Assembly: GCA_017979445.1 (NCBI GenBank)
Contig: CM030717.1
Location: 25,407,288 to 25,471,287, forward strand
Direction: 5' to 3'
Origin: Akebia trifoliata
Taxonomy: Eukaryota; Streptophyta; Magnoliopsida; Ranunculales; Lardizabalaceae
DNA: 64,000 nt
Within the stretch, counting starts at the first letter, position 1, and the number at the start of each line of letters is the position of its first letter. The translations under genes and the position numbers were made by a program. The notes below the pieces were generated by a model. That model saw only the letters and a list, made by a program, of their open reading frames with translations, did no database searches and had not been told where the DNA came from. Positions 21,582 to 33,262 of the stretch are shown piece after piece.

Positions 21582-22955
21582 GATTTTTATGGATAAATTA
21601 ATGACTTTGTTTTATAGATAGGTTAATGATTCATTATATAAAACTTTATGGTCATTATATGTTTATTTTCAATTAAAAATATGATACTTCCAAGCAGGTT
21701 TATAAAATATTGGCAACCTATACAACTGAGAATCAAACTAACCTTAATTCGATAAAGATTGGTTTGGTTCTATTGGTGTTTCGGTTCGGTTCTAGTTCTT
21801 ATTTTGTGGAACCAACCTATGTCAATTTGGTCTCTTCAAACCGAACCAAGTTGCAACCCTAGTCTAACCATGTTGACAGAATTTTTAGAAAACTTCTCTG
21901 ATCACATTGAGAGAGATCTCTACTTATTCTATGTTCTGTGATTGTTGAAGCATGCACAAAACATATTACAAAGTTGTTTTCTACCTCTCTTCATCAACTT
22001 TAATGCATTCCACTTTTTTGATCTAGAGTGCACTTGAGAGTTTGATAATCTTTATTGCAATGCTTGTTAAAGATATTAGATCGAGTAGAACCTAGGGAGG
22101 GAAATCATAAGCACTTGAAGTAGCAATAATAGGGTGATATTTCCTTCAGTACTACGTACACAACACATACCTTGAGGGCATCGGCATCGTTTACAAACCA
22201 ATAACTGGATTCTTCACTTTATTTAAGATAGTGTATCCCAGATCTTAGATTTGGATTGTGCATTCTCGTTTACCCAATCAATAAGGTCTTCTACAAATAT
22301 TGGTTAAATGTTTAAAAACTATTTTTTAAGATTCAAGGGATCCATTAACTCTAAATTGATTTATAAAAATTATGAAATCAAATGATTAGGATAAAACATG
22401 CATCTCAAGGATACATAAAAATTTTCTAATTTCTAGGATACATCCGGACTATTGACTTGACATTTTAAAGGTCAACATTTTTTTTTATTTTTTAGAGTGG
22501 TTCCAAACCCATTTTCATATAGAGTCAGTCTGCGGTCACTCATGAAGAATGACTTGTGAGAAAACAAATGATCTCAATCGTGTAAACATTAAATATATAA
22601 TTAGTTGACTCTCTAAGTCTATTTAACTTCACCTCTTGACCATAACCCGTTTCATTCTTAGAAAAAATAAAAATAAAAGAAAAAAGTTTTGAATTACTTA
22701 AACTATGATCTTTTGACCATAGTTAAATATGTCTAAATAAATCGTAAAATTAAATAAATAAAAATAATAATAATGTTAAAAGTACAAGTATGATTTCAAA
22801 ACTCGTTTAAAACTGAGACGTATCACCCTAGTTGTCTCTGTATCAAGTATGGACGAGATATATGAACAAGGTTTTTTTGTTTTGTGGAATCTAACAAAAC
22901 GAACAATAGATCTTTCAACCAAGTGAACCAAAGAAATCAGAGAAAAAAGGGTTTG
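21582..22955 (+). repeat. Upstream segmental duplication, copy B
   Basis: Diverged copy of 115-2071. It lacks the small insertion found at 655-822 and the E1 hairpin element found at 1308-1662, so it provides empty sites for both. No P450 exons follow directly; a Copia element begins at 23199. P450 exon remnants farther right (39848, 43384) may derive from the same ancient copy. Confidence 0.78.
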
Positions 22956-23193
22956 GGTCCAGATGGGGTGTAAAACTTCATCTTCTTCGTCAAATTTTTT
23001 AAATGACGAAACGAGATATTGTCCAAATCAACTTAATATCAAGCATGGATGAGATGAGAGGCGAAACCGAGTTTTAAAACCATGAGTAGAAGTGTTATAT
23101 TTGTTTAGTAAATGAAAAACATGGGAACTTTGAACAAAAAATTATAAAACAATATCTTAACATCTATTGATTTAAGATAAAATTCAAATGGTT
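22956..23193. other. Spacer before Copia element
   Basis: AT-rich sequence with no recognised feature, ending at the target-site duplication of the Copia element. Confidence 0.4.
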
Positions 23194-23198
23194 AAATG
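23194..23198. repeat. Copia target-site duplication, left (AAATG)
   Basis: AAATG directly precedes the first LTR base and recurs at 37467-37471 directly after the other LTR, as expected for a 5-bp staggered insertion. Confidence 0.85.
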
Positions 23199-23422
23199 TA
23201 TAAAATAATGATAGTGGCAGAATGAATAATAGAAGAATTGAGATATGTTTTCATTAACATTATGTAGTGCATATACATAAAGATATAATGTATATGGCAA
23301 GTTAAGTTTAAGGCTTGGAAGTCGTGATCCCCCTTTTCTGGGATTTAAATTACACTAATTTAGGAAGGTAAATAAAGAATGGAAGATGTAAATATACAAC
23401 TAATACAATATATTTCTTAATA
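23199..23422 (-). repeat. Copia 3' LTR
   Basis: 224 bp, matching 37245-37466 with modest divergence. Shared blocks include GATATAATGTATATGGCAAG and CAACTAATACAATATATTTC. Confidence 0.9.
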
Positions 23423-23429
23423 CTCCCCC

Positions 23430-23909
23430 TCAAATTGGAGAGTGGATATCATGAAGTCCCAACTTGTTGCACAAACTCACAAACTGATCCTTTCCTAAGG
23501 CCTTTGTAAATACATCAGCCAGCTGCGAGTGTGAAGGAACAAAAGAAGGGTCAATCATTCCGGCTTGCACTTTTTCTCGTACTATATGACAATCTATTTC
23601 AATGTGTTTCGTACGCTCATGAAAGACAGGATTCGCTGCAATGTGTAAAGCTGCCTGATTGTCACAGAACAATGGTGTAGAAGTTGTCTGAGGGACCTTT
23701 AAGTCATGTAGTATATAGCGTAACCAAGTTAGCTCTAAACATGTGTTAGCCATGGCTCGATATTCAGCCTCAGCTGATGATCTAGAGACGTTGGCTTGCT
23801 TCTTAGATTTCCATGATATGAGAGAATTTCCAAGGAAAATGCAATACCCTGTAACTGATCTTCTTGTGATGCGACAACCTTTCCAATCTGAATCACAAAA
23901 TGCTTTCAA
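23430..23909 (-). pseudogene. Copia RNase H domain
   Basis: A 159-residue open segment with the Copia RNase H landmarks [47 protein letters not shown] and HTKHIE-like [15 protein letters not shown], ending with DVFTKAL. The catalytic D..E..D residues are visible. It is the best-preserved part of the element but is cut off from the reverse transcriptase by frame breaks. Confidence 0.9.
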
Positions 23910-24006
23910 AGCTAAACTGTTATTGGAAGGAAGGAATAATAATCCTTGACCAGGGGTACCTTTGATGTATTTGAAGATTCAAATGGCAGCGTCCCAATGA
24001 GGTATC

Positions 24007-24837
24007 CTAGGCTTTTGCATGAACTGGCTCAATGTGAACTGAATAGACTATGTCAAGTCTTGTCACTATTAGATAAACCAATCTGCCAACTAATATTTTG
24101 TACTTTGTTGGATCATTTAGCAATGCTCCATCAGTAGGAATGAGTTTCAAATTTTGCTCCATTGGAAAATTGTTGGGACATGCGCCTAGGAGTCCTGAAT
24201 CTTGTAGAATGTCCAATGCCTACTTTCTTTGTGACATAAAAAATACCTTTTTTGGATGGGAAAATTCAATACCAAGAAAGTACTTCAAGTTTCCAAGATC
24301 TTTGATACGGAAGCGTTTAAGAAGGAATTTTGAGGCATTCCATTTCATGTAGATCATTTGTTGTAAGGAGTATGTCATCAACATATATGAGAATTGTTGT
24401 AAAAGAAGTATCTTGAGCCTTGGTGAAAAGTGAATAATCAACCTTTGATTGTTGATAGTCGGCCTTTCGAATAGTATTTGAAAATGTGGAAAACCAATTT
24501 CTTGATGCTTGTTTAAGTCCATAAAGAGACTTGTTGAGCCAACATATTGTGTTCTTCCCCTGTCGGTGAAGACCAGGTGGAGGTTCATGTAGGCAACAGT
24601 AAGAAGACATCAAAGTGTTGTAAGCTTGGCTGTTGAAGAAAATGTTTCTTCATAGTCAACACCCTCAACTTGATTGTATCCCTTAGCAAGGAGACGAGTC
24701 TTGTAGCGCTCAATGGTGCCATCAGATTTGTATTTGATTTTGTATACCCATTTGCAATCTATCGGTTTTAAGCCAATGGGAAGAGGGACTAAGCTCCATG
24801 TGTTGTTGAGTTGTAATGCTTCTAATTCTGTATTCAT
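24007..24837 (-). pseudogene. Copia reverse transcriptase, frame-broken
   Basis: Three overlapping pieces in different frames. The first carries ELEALQLNNTWSLVPLP and KWVYKIKYKSDGT...YKTRLLAKGY. The second has LNKSLYGLKQASRNWF and the catalytic box LIYVDDILL. The third holds the KYKILVGRLVYL region. The order matches a Copia reverse transcriptase read on the minus strand. Several frameshifts make it non-functional. Confidence 0.9.
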
Positions 24838-25174
24838 AGTTTGTCGCCAACGTGGATCAAGGACAACCTAAGCATAAGTTTTGGGCTCGGTGTGATTTGT
24901 GATGGTAACTAGAAAAGTGGAATGGGAATATTAAAACGTGAGTAAGAAAGAAAATGGGAGAGTGGATATTGAGTACCAGTTATAGAACTCGGTGCAAAGG
25001 TAGACTGATTAGTTGGAAATGACAGTAGGAAGTCTCTATGCCATACCAGAGGTCGCTTAGGCCGTGTTGACTATCTCGGAGGTGGAATGGAAGTAGTGGT
25101 GGATTCAAAAGGAATGTTTGACGGGTCTATAGTGGTGGTGGTGTAGTTTCGACTTCTGGTGTGAGCGTAGAAGA

Positions 25175-25441
25175 CTAAGTAGTGCTGCAGAGAAAAACAG
25201 GTGTGGTTTGCATATGTGTGGGAGATATGGGTTCATGTGTATTAGTTGTTTCTATATGCTCGGGTTGGTGAGAATGGGTGCTAGAAGGGAATGGTGACAT
25301 GATAAACTGTGTTTCTGTGGTTTTGGAGAGGAAATTGGGCACTACAAAATCAGAATTTGATGGGCTTGAGATGGATGAAAATGGAAAAATGGTTTTATGG
25401 AACTTGACAGCATGACTGACAAAAAATTTCTCAGTTTCCAT
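25175..25441 (-). pseudogene. Copia integrase C-terminal / linker segment
   Basis: It begins METEKFFVSHAVKFHKTIFPF, which corresponds to the conserved segment after the Copia integrase core; a serine- and proline-rich linker follows. The frame ends before the reverse transcriptase. Confidence 0.75.
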
Positions 25442-25462
25442 GTCATATAGTTTGTATCCTTT

Positions 25463-26257
25463 TTACCCAGTCAGATATCCAACAAAGATGCAACGTTTGG
25501 CACGGGATTCGAATTTATGAATTGGGTGTACAACAGTTGCATAGCATAGACAACCAAAAACCTTTAGGTGATCAAGTAATAGTGGACAATTGTATAGCAA
25601 TTGAAAAGGTGTTTTGTTTGAAAGCAATGGTGATGGTAACCGGTTAATGAGATGAGTAACAATTAAAACACTCACCCCAGAAATGCAAAGGTAAATGGGA
25701 TTGAATAAGTAGTGCTCGTGCTATAGTGAGAATGTGACGATGCTTCCTTTCACAACTCCATTTTGTTGTGGAGTGTAAACACAAGTGCGTTGATTTTCAA
25801 TTGCATGAAACCTAAAATAGTTTCTCATAGACAAGAATTCAGAACCGTTGTCTACTCTGACTGCCTTGACATAGGCATGAAATTGAGTATGAGCAAAATC
25901 AATAAAAGATTTTAAAATGTTTTGAGTTTCAGACTTGTGTTGCATAAGGAATATCTATGTGCATCTTGTAAAGTCATCTAAAATGGTAAGGAAAAAATCG
26001 TGCCCCTGAGTGTTTGGGAACTTTGTGAGGACCCAAGATATCACAATGTAATAAATCAAATGGGGCATGAGTTGATATGGAACTTAATGGAAATAGGAGT
26101 CATGTTTGTTTTGCCATGAGACAAACAATACAATTATTGTCATAAGAAATATTGTTTGAAGATAATAATGAAGAAGCTAATTTAAGGCGAAATGGTGATG
26201 GAAGTCCAAGACGCATATGCCATAGATTGGAAGGGTGTGAAGCTTGATGGCAGATTG
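25463..26257 (-). pseudogene. Copia integrase, frame-broken and cut by Gypsy insertion
   Basis: Reading leftward: LWHMRLG...C..C of the zinc-binding domain, then KAVRVDNGSEF and [11 protein letters not shown] of the catalytic core (D and E residues), then PLLSNKTPFQLLYN and FGCLCYA...KFESRAKRCIFVGY. Stops and frameshifts separate the pieces. The Gypsy element entered just N-terminal of the zinc domain. Confidence 0.88.
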
Positions 26258-26262
26258 GTGTC
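26258..26262. repeat. Gypsy target-site duplication, left (GTGTC)
   Basis: GTGTC directly before the LTR start TGTAAACACC, repeated at 35627-35631 after the LTR end TCCACA. Confidence 0.88.
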
Positions 26263-27550
26263 TGTAAACACCCGAATTTGAGCGGGCCCTCGACGCAAGA
26301 TGCCCCAAAAATCGAAAATTGGAATGGGCCTCGAGGCCCAAACCTACAAGAACCCAATCTATTTTCAACTAATAAAATGTCCGAGGTCACCCACGTGGCC
26401 CATGGACCCGCACACCTCACCACCCTCTACATCCTTAAATTCAACCCACTACTATTCTACCCAAGCCCAATCACTCTCATTAAACCCAAGCCCATCCAAT
26501 TACCCACACCGAAACCCAACCTAAGCGAAGCCCATCCTATTCTACAATCCAATCCAACACAAACCCAACCTAAGCTAAGCCCATCACATAAACCCCAAAC
26601 TACTTTCCTAAACCTAACCCAACCTAAGCCCAACGCACAATCTAAGCCCAATGCAATACCCAAACCCAATCCAACCTATCAATCTCATCAAACCAATCAC
26701 CAACTCAATACAAAAAATGACACAGTCATCACAACACACCCTTCCCCCTCCCCATCTAATCAACCAACTCCATCACTTCCCTCCAAAAATCAACTCAACC
26801 CATAATCCTACCCTAACCTAACCGATTACCCATCCTCCATCATCATCAACCAACTCCATCACTTCCCTCCAAAAATCAACTCAACCCATAATCCTACCCT
26901 AACCTAACCTATTACCCATCCCCTCATCATCATCAACCAACCCCATCACTTCCCTCCAAAAATCAACGCAACCCATAACCCTACCCTAACCGAACCTATT
27001 CCCCATCCCCTCATCATCAACAAGCAACAACTCAACCCATACCTATACACCCTAACCTATTCCCCATTCTTTAACAACCCACATCATAACCCATATCTCC
27101 CACACATCAAACCATCACTTTCCTTAAAACACTCCCACAAAATCACCTCAACCCATACCTCCCACCATCACCCCCATACTCTTCTCTCTAATCAACCAAC
27201 TACCATCACCAATCAACCAATCTCTTCATCTCTCCATTTGCCACAAGTCATCATCCCTTCAATCCTCTCAAAATCAAACCAATCACTACCCATCCCCCAA
27301 ATCAAACACCTTACCTCTTCAACCATCTCAACACTCATTCTCCAAACAACTCTCTTACACCCATCAACCATCACTCATCTTACCCCACCAAACACTCTAC
27401 CCAAATGGATTTGGGTAAGATCCAAATCATTTGGGTTAAAACACAACCCATTTTCCTCATTACAAAACTACCCTTATTTCTCCCTCAAATTTCATACCCT
27501 TCTTCTCTCAAACCCATGCCATTACCTTTATTCTAAACCCTCACCCTATT
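26263..27550 (+). repeat. Gypsy 5' LTR, 3'-truncated
   Basis: It matches the first 1.28 kb of 33642-35626 with many small indels, then breaks at CTCACCCTATT, where unrelated internal sequence begins. The plus strand is strikingly poor in G from about 26400 on and contains an 87-bp tandem repeat (about 26757-27010, three copies) with CAACTCCATCACTTCCCTCC. Confidence 0.88.
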
Positions 27551-27597
27551 TAAGGGATTTGTCTCAATCGGATGGACCTTTGGACAGAACAGAATAG

Positions 27598-30500
27598 GAA
27601 AAGGACGAGTATGACTTCGATCTCAAACTCGACTTCGATCTCATGGGAATTGAGGAAGAGTCTGAGGACGAAGTGGAATACCCTCCTAAAGAAATCAAGG
27701 ACCTATTAGAACGACATGAAAAAGGTGTTCAGCCAAACATTGAGGATACAGACTCAATTAATCTCGGCACTGAAGATGACCCACGTGTTGTAAAAATCGG
27801 AGCCTTGTTAACCCCTCAGCAAAAAGAAGAAATGATTGAACTATTGCGTAACTATCAAGACATCTTCGCCTGGTCCTACAAAGATATGCCCGGTTTAGAC
27901 ACGGATCTTGTTGTTCACAAACTGCCAATCGCTCCTGGGAGCAAGCCGATCAAGCAAAAGTTAAGAAGACTTAAGCCAGAATGGACACTCAAAGTCAAAG
28001 ACGAAGTGATGAAACAGTTCCAAGCAGGATTTCTCGCGGTCTCCACGTACCCCGAATGGCTAGCCAATGTCGTTCCGGTACCAAAGAAGGACGGGAAAGT
28101 ACGAATGTGTGTCGACTATCGGGATTTGAACAAGGCTAGTCCTAAGGACGATTTTCCACTACCTCACATCGACACTCTAGTCGATAGCACAGCGGGGCAT
28201 GGTATGTTCTCATTCATGGATGGTTTCTCCGGATATAATCAGATAAAAATGGTAGAAGAAGACCAAGAGAAGACAACATTCATTACACCCTGGGGTACTT
28301 TTCATTACAAAGTCATGCCATTCGGGCTTAAAAATGCAGGGGCAACCTATCAACGTGCAATGACGGCTTTATTCCACGATATGATCCATAAAGAAATGAA
28401 AGTCTACGTAGATGATATGATCGCTAAATCAGGCATAGAAGAAGATCATCTGATAAATCTCAAGAAACTGTTCGACAGGCTGAGAAAGTACAGCTTAAGG
28501 CTCAATCCCGCAAAGTGTGTCTTTGGGGCAACATCAGGCAAACTATTGGGCTTCATCGTTAGTAGAAGAGGCATTGAGATAGATCCAGCAAAGACCAAGT
28601 ACATTCTTGAAATGAAAGCACCGGTATCAGAAAAGGATGTCCGAGCATTTCTGGGTAGAATAAAATATATCAGCAGATTCATCGCACAACTCACGCCTAT
28701 CTGTGAACCAGTATTTAAGCTACTCAGAAAAGATATGCCAAAAGCATGGAACCAAGATTGTCAAGAAGCCTTCGACAAGATAAAAAAATATTTGCTCAAT
28801 CCACCAGTCTTGGTTCCTCCTACGCCAAGGCGACCCTTACCAATGTATATCTCGGTGCAAGAAACGTCTATGGGCTGTGTACTGGGGCAACATGATGAGT
28901 CAGGCAGAAAAGAACAAGCCATTTACTATCTCAGCAAAAGGTTCACTGATTATGAGGTAAAGTATTCGACACTCGAGAAGACTTGCTGCGCATTGGTCTG
29001 GGCATCTCAACGACTACGCCATTACCTCCTCAGTTACTCGACCATGCTCATTGCTCGAATGGATCCGCTCAAGTATCTCTTCGAGAAACCAGCACTAACA
29101 GGTCGTACTGCAAAATGGTAATTACTATTATCTGAGTTCGACATCACCTATGTCACTCAAAAGGCCATCAAGGGGCAAGCCATCGCCGACCACTTAGCCG
29201 AGCATCCATTGTCTGATTACGAACCATTGAAGACAAACTTTCCTGACGAAGTCATATTGCTCACTGAGATTGAGGACGATGATGAAGAACCAGGTTGGAA
29301 AATATATTTCGACGGAGCAGCAAATCAAAAAGGAAACGGAATAGGGGCAGTCTTGATCAAACCGGATGGGTCTCACGTGCCAATTGCAATCAGACTGAAG
29401 TTCCAATGTTCCAACAACGAGGCTGAATACGAAGCATGCATAGCAGGGTTGAAAGCAGCATTAGATCTTGAAGTAGATGAGATCGATGTTTTCGGAGACT
29501 CGAGCCTAGTAGTCTATCAGACAACTGGAGAATGGAAGACCCGAGAACAGAGATTGATCCCTTACCATGAGTATCTCGAAGAGCTAAGCTCATGTTTCGA
29601 TAGGATTTCATTCACTTATATGCCGAGAGCCAAGAATCAATTTGTTGATGCACTAGCAACGCTCGCTTCCATGATCAGTATCTCAGAGGACTTAGTCATT
29701 GACCCTATTAAGATTGGACTTCAAGACGAGCCAGCTTACTGCCTACCCGTCGAAGTTGAAGAATCTGAAGAAAAGCCATGGTATTCAGACATCAAAGCCT
29801 ATCTCGAAAATCGAACTCTCCCATCAGACGCAACGTCTAATGATCGAAGGACTATTCAGAAGCTAGCAGGCCAATTCTTCCTAAGCAATGGCATTCTGTA
29901 CAAGAAATCACACCATGAAGTCTTACTCCGATGTGTGGCAGAAATAGAAGTAAAACGACTAATAGAAACCGTACATGGTGGAGTCTGCGGACCTCACATG
30001 AATGGTCACATGCTTGCTAAGAAGATCATGAGAATGGGATATTACTGGACAACAATGGAAAGTGATTGCTATCAACATGTCCGTAAATGCCATCTCTGCC
30101 AGATTTATGCCAATAAGATCAACGCGCCACCTTCAGAGTTGCACAATATGACTACTCCTTGGCCCTTCTCACTCTGGGGCATGGACGTTATTGGACAGAT
30201 TTCGCCAAAAGCTTCAAATGGGCACCGCTTCATCTTAGTCGCTATCGATTACTTTACGAAATGGGTAGAAGCAGCTTCTTATGCGAATGTCACCAAGAGC
30301 ACTGTTCTGAAGTTTGTTAAGAACAACATCATCTGCCGTTACGGACTTCCCAGCGGATTAGTGACAGACAATGCCAAGAACTTCAAAAACAAGGATATGA
30401 TCAAGATGTGCGAGGACTTTCAGATCACTCATCACAACTCGGTACCGTATAGACCCAAAATGAACGGAGCAGTCGAGGCCGCCAACAAGAATATCAAAAG

Positions 30501-31026
30501 AATCATAGAGAAGATGGCAGTCACTTACAAGGATTGGCACGACATGTTGCCTTTTGCCCTTCACGCTTATCGGACTTCATTTCAAACTTCAACCGGGGCA
30601 ACTCCGTATTCACTGGTCTATGGGATGGAAGCGGTCTTACCTGTCGAGGTTGAGATTCCCTCCCTCCGGATCTTAAAAGAAGCAGAGTTGGATGAAACGG
30701 AATGGGTTCAAGCTCGATTTGATCAACTAAATCTGATAGAGGAAAAACGTCTCGTAGTTATTTGTCATGGCCAAATCTATCAGAGACGAATCACACGGGC
30801 CTACAACAAGAAAGTCAAACCTCGAAATTTCTCACTCGGAGACCTTGTCTTGAAAAAGATCTTACCAATACAAGAAGATGCTAGGGGAAAATTCAGACCA
30901 AATTACGAGGGACCATTCATTGTGCAGAAGGTAATGACGGGAGGAGCTTTGATCCTTACAGAAATGGACGGGCAAGTCTTCCCTCAGCCGATCAATGCTG
31001 ACATCGTTAAAAAATACTACGCTTGA
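27598..31026 (+). pseudogene. Gypsy Tat-type pol: RT, RNase H, second RNase H, integrase, with one in-frame stop
   Basis: The frame runs from 27598 (ATG at 27643) to a TAA at 29119-29121, and the same frame continues to the final stop at 31024. The first part has FAWSYKDMPGLD, WLANVVPVPKKDGK, the catalytic YVDDM and the RNase H segment YSTLEKTCCALVWA. After the stop come the second RNase H (IYFDGAANQKGNG, NNEAEYEA, FGDSSLV, FVDALA), the HHCC zinc segment (HGGVCGPHMNGH, CHLC), the integrase core (GMDVIG, TDNAKNF, GAVEAANK) and a C-terminal GPFIV segment. Everything except the single nonsense codon, which sits where a KWQ-type glutamine is usual, looks intact. Gag and protease are deleted. Confidence 0.93.
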
Positions 31027-32538
31027 GATCTGACCCTGAGATGACGAAAGGCCATCTTTGCTATCCCAAACAAACTATCTAACCCTAATCAACCCCTTTG
31101 AGCCATCACATTCATTTCTTAACCCAAGACTGGGGCAAGTCAACGTTATATAAAAAAATAAAAAAAATAAAAAAAAAATAAAAAAACCAAAAAGAAAAGA
31201 GACAAAAGAAAAGAAAATCAAAAAGTCAAGGTACTCCTGGCCCGCATGAGGATAAACTGTGAACGGCTAAAATACAAAAAAAAAATTCAAAAAATTCAAA
31301 AAACTCGGACACTTGATCTGAGCTCGACCCAAATCTCCAGCCTAAACAAGTTCGAGAGACGCTGGGAGGAGACATAGATCACCTTTTCGAAACAAAAATA
31401 GACGAACCCCATGTCTAGCCCACGTTAGATAAACTCAGACCTTAACCTCTTTTGTACCTTTCCACTACACTCAGCCTTAGCCAACACTTCGTCCCATCAA
31501 AAGTCCTTTCGGATCAGGGAATGTTCTAAAGCATCATAACGACGGTGGCAACACCAATGATCTTGCGACTTGGTCCGGACCCCAAAGTCTTGCTAGTCGT
31601 TGGAAGATTCGAGAGGGGAGTCCAGGTCGGATATTCGAAAAAAAAGAGCACTCGAAGTGTAGAGTAATCGATCTCTCGGCTCAACTTGAGTTGCCGAGCC
31701 ACGAATAGTCGTCAGCAAACTCAAGAGGGGAATCTAGATCTGTTACTTAAGAAAGAGTGCCACTACAAGAGTAGAGTCGCCGATCTTGCAGCTCAACTTG
31801 AGTCACCAAGCCACAAAGACACAGAGGCTCCAAACAAGATTTACAATGTAAAAATCCAAAAAATACAAGCATAGTCTGAAAGGGTATAGTGAAAACCTGA
31901 AAGGGCGCTATGAGTAAAAAAATCAGACTATGGCAAGATCAAAATCACCAGCACGATGAAAACCCAAAAAGGCGTCGATGCGCAAAAATGTGGAAACCGG
32001 GTCTGGTGAAAACCGTAACTGGCACCAGGGACAATAAGGGAATCATAAATTAAAAAAAAAAAAAAAAAAACAACAACAACTCCTGGCCCGCATGAGTATA
32101 AACTGTGAACGGCGAAAATTATCCAAAATCCTAAGTCCCATTGCTCGATCGATATTCACCCAGTACTGGGGCACTGGGGATGACTCTAAAAAGAGCCTGA
32201 GAACTGCTGACATCTATATCCTCAGTAGTTGGTAAAAACACAAATATCATCGAGATAACAAAGATTTTTCAAGAGTCTTCATATTTTGGATCTACAATAT
32301 CTATTCGACAAAGACAAATCACCAAAAATTCAAATGTTTTCAAAACTACTATTTTGGCCGATGATGAAAATCTAGGACTTATTCAAACATCATGTTTTCA
32401 AAGCAATAGATACACCTGAGGCCAAGTAAGTAAAAAACCTATTTTCCTTCCATTTCAAAAAGTTTTACATTACATTTTGTAAACACAAAAACAAAACAAA
32501 AATAAAAAGAAACAAAAAAACAGAAAAAATAGTGCCAA
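31027..32538 (+). other. Gypsy 3' untranslated region with repeated motifs
   Basis: A-rich, non-coding. A 28-bp motif beginning TGGCCCGCATGAG appears at about 31238 and again at 32084. A GAAAACC...GGCG motif recurs at about 31890-32010 and is shared with the other Tat-type element (62610-62820). Adenine runs (31147-31200, 32050-32070) interrupt. Confidence 0.65.
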
Positions 32539-33138
32539 TCACACATCTTGCCGAGAAATGAAGAAGGAATCGAGTCTCTCTTCTAAGGCGCGAATGCGGG
32601 CAGCTTGTCCCATCATTACCACCTCAGCATCGGAAGCATCACAACTCACCAGGTAGGATGCAAAGGCATCAAAACAGGGACCTTGATCAAGTCTCTCCCG
32701 AAGATCATCAATCTCTACCCTCAGAATGGAAGACTCTTCAATCCTCAAAGACTCGAGTCGAGCTATCTGGTCCTTCAAATCATTCTCAGAACGTAGCCAA
32801 ATCTTCTCAATTCGCTTATGAGACACCTTCATCTCCGCCAGTCGATCACGGTGGTCAGAGGAATGAAAACCAGAAGACCTCATTTGAACTGAAGACGTGG
32901 CACAAGTTCTCTCAGCAATCTGTTGTTGCATCCAAAGTTGGTAGTTCTGAAAAGAATAACCAGGAAATACAGGATGATCAAGAGTCACCACGCTCTTCCA
33001 AGCTTTCTCTAACCGATTACGTAATTGCCATGAGGGGGGAGAAGAAGATGAAGAGAAGGAAACGAATCGAAATAGCCAAGTGAAACACTTGGCGCAACGT
33101 TTTGAATATAAAAATGTTCTGGTCCGTGCATGAAGCAC
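32539..33138 (-). CDS. Antisense ORF of the Tat-type element (199 aa, coiled coil)
   Basis: An uninterrupted minus-strand ORF between pol and the 3' LTR. The N-terminus is basic and serine-rich (FVSFSSSSSPPSW). The centre contains YQLWMQQQIAER, and the second half is a charged, heptad-like helix (HKRIEKIWLRSENDLKDQIA, EIDDLRERLD, IRALEERLD) that predicts a coiled coil. Position and orientation match the antisense ORF reported for Retand and related Tat elements, whose function is unknown. Its start overlaps the hairpin array at 33119-33262. The ORF being open while pol carries a stop may be chance or recent activity. Confidence 0.6.
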   Translation of the reverse strand: MLHARTRTFLYSKRCAKCFTWLFRFVSFSSSSSPPSWQLRNRLEKAWKSVVTLDHPVFPGYSFQNYQLWMQQQIAERTCATSSVQMRSSGFHSSDHRDRLAEMKVSHKRIEKIWLRSENDLKDQIARLESLRIEESSILRVEIDDLRERLDQGPCFDAFASYLVSCDASDAEVVMMGQAARIRALEERLDSFFISRQDV

Positions 33139-33262
33139 GGACTAAATTAAGTTCGCGAAGTCCGTGCTTCATGCACGGACCGAAAATGTTTAAAATAGAG
33201 TCCGTGTTTGAAGCACGGACCGAAAAAAAGTTTAAACAGTCCATGCTTCAAGAACGGACCAC
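33119..33262. repeat. Array of short hairpins built on CCGTGCTTCATGCACGG
   Basis: Five or so copies of TCCGTGC..GAAGCACGGA in alternating orientation. The first two (33121-33180) form a 23-bp perfect inverted repeat with a short loop, and each copy is itself a small palindrome. Copies to the right are progressively mutated. Confidence 0.75.

Noticed and set aside
26800..27060. Telomere-like repeats
   Set aside because: CCCTAACCTAACC words occur within longer 87-bp LTR units and do not form the plant CCCTAAA tandem array.
26278..27597. Proline/asparagine-rich ORFs in the Gypsy LTR (also 33537-34977)
   Set aside because: They lie in the LTR, arise from its G-poor, CCCAA-rich composition and differ between the two LTRs through frameshifting indels.
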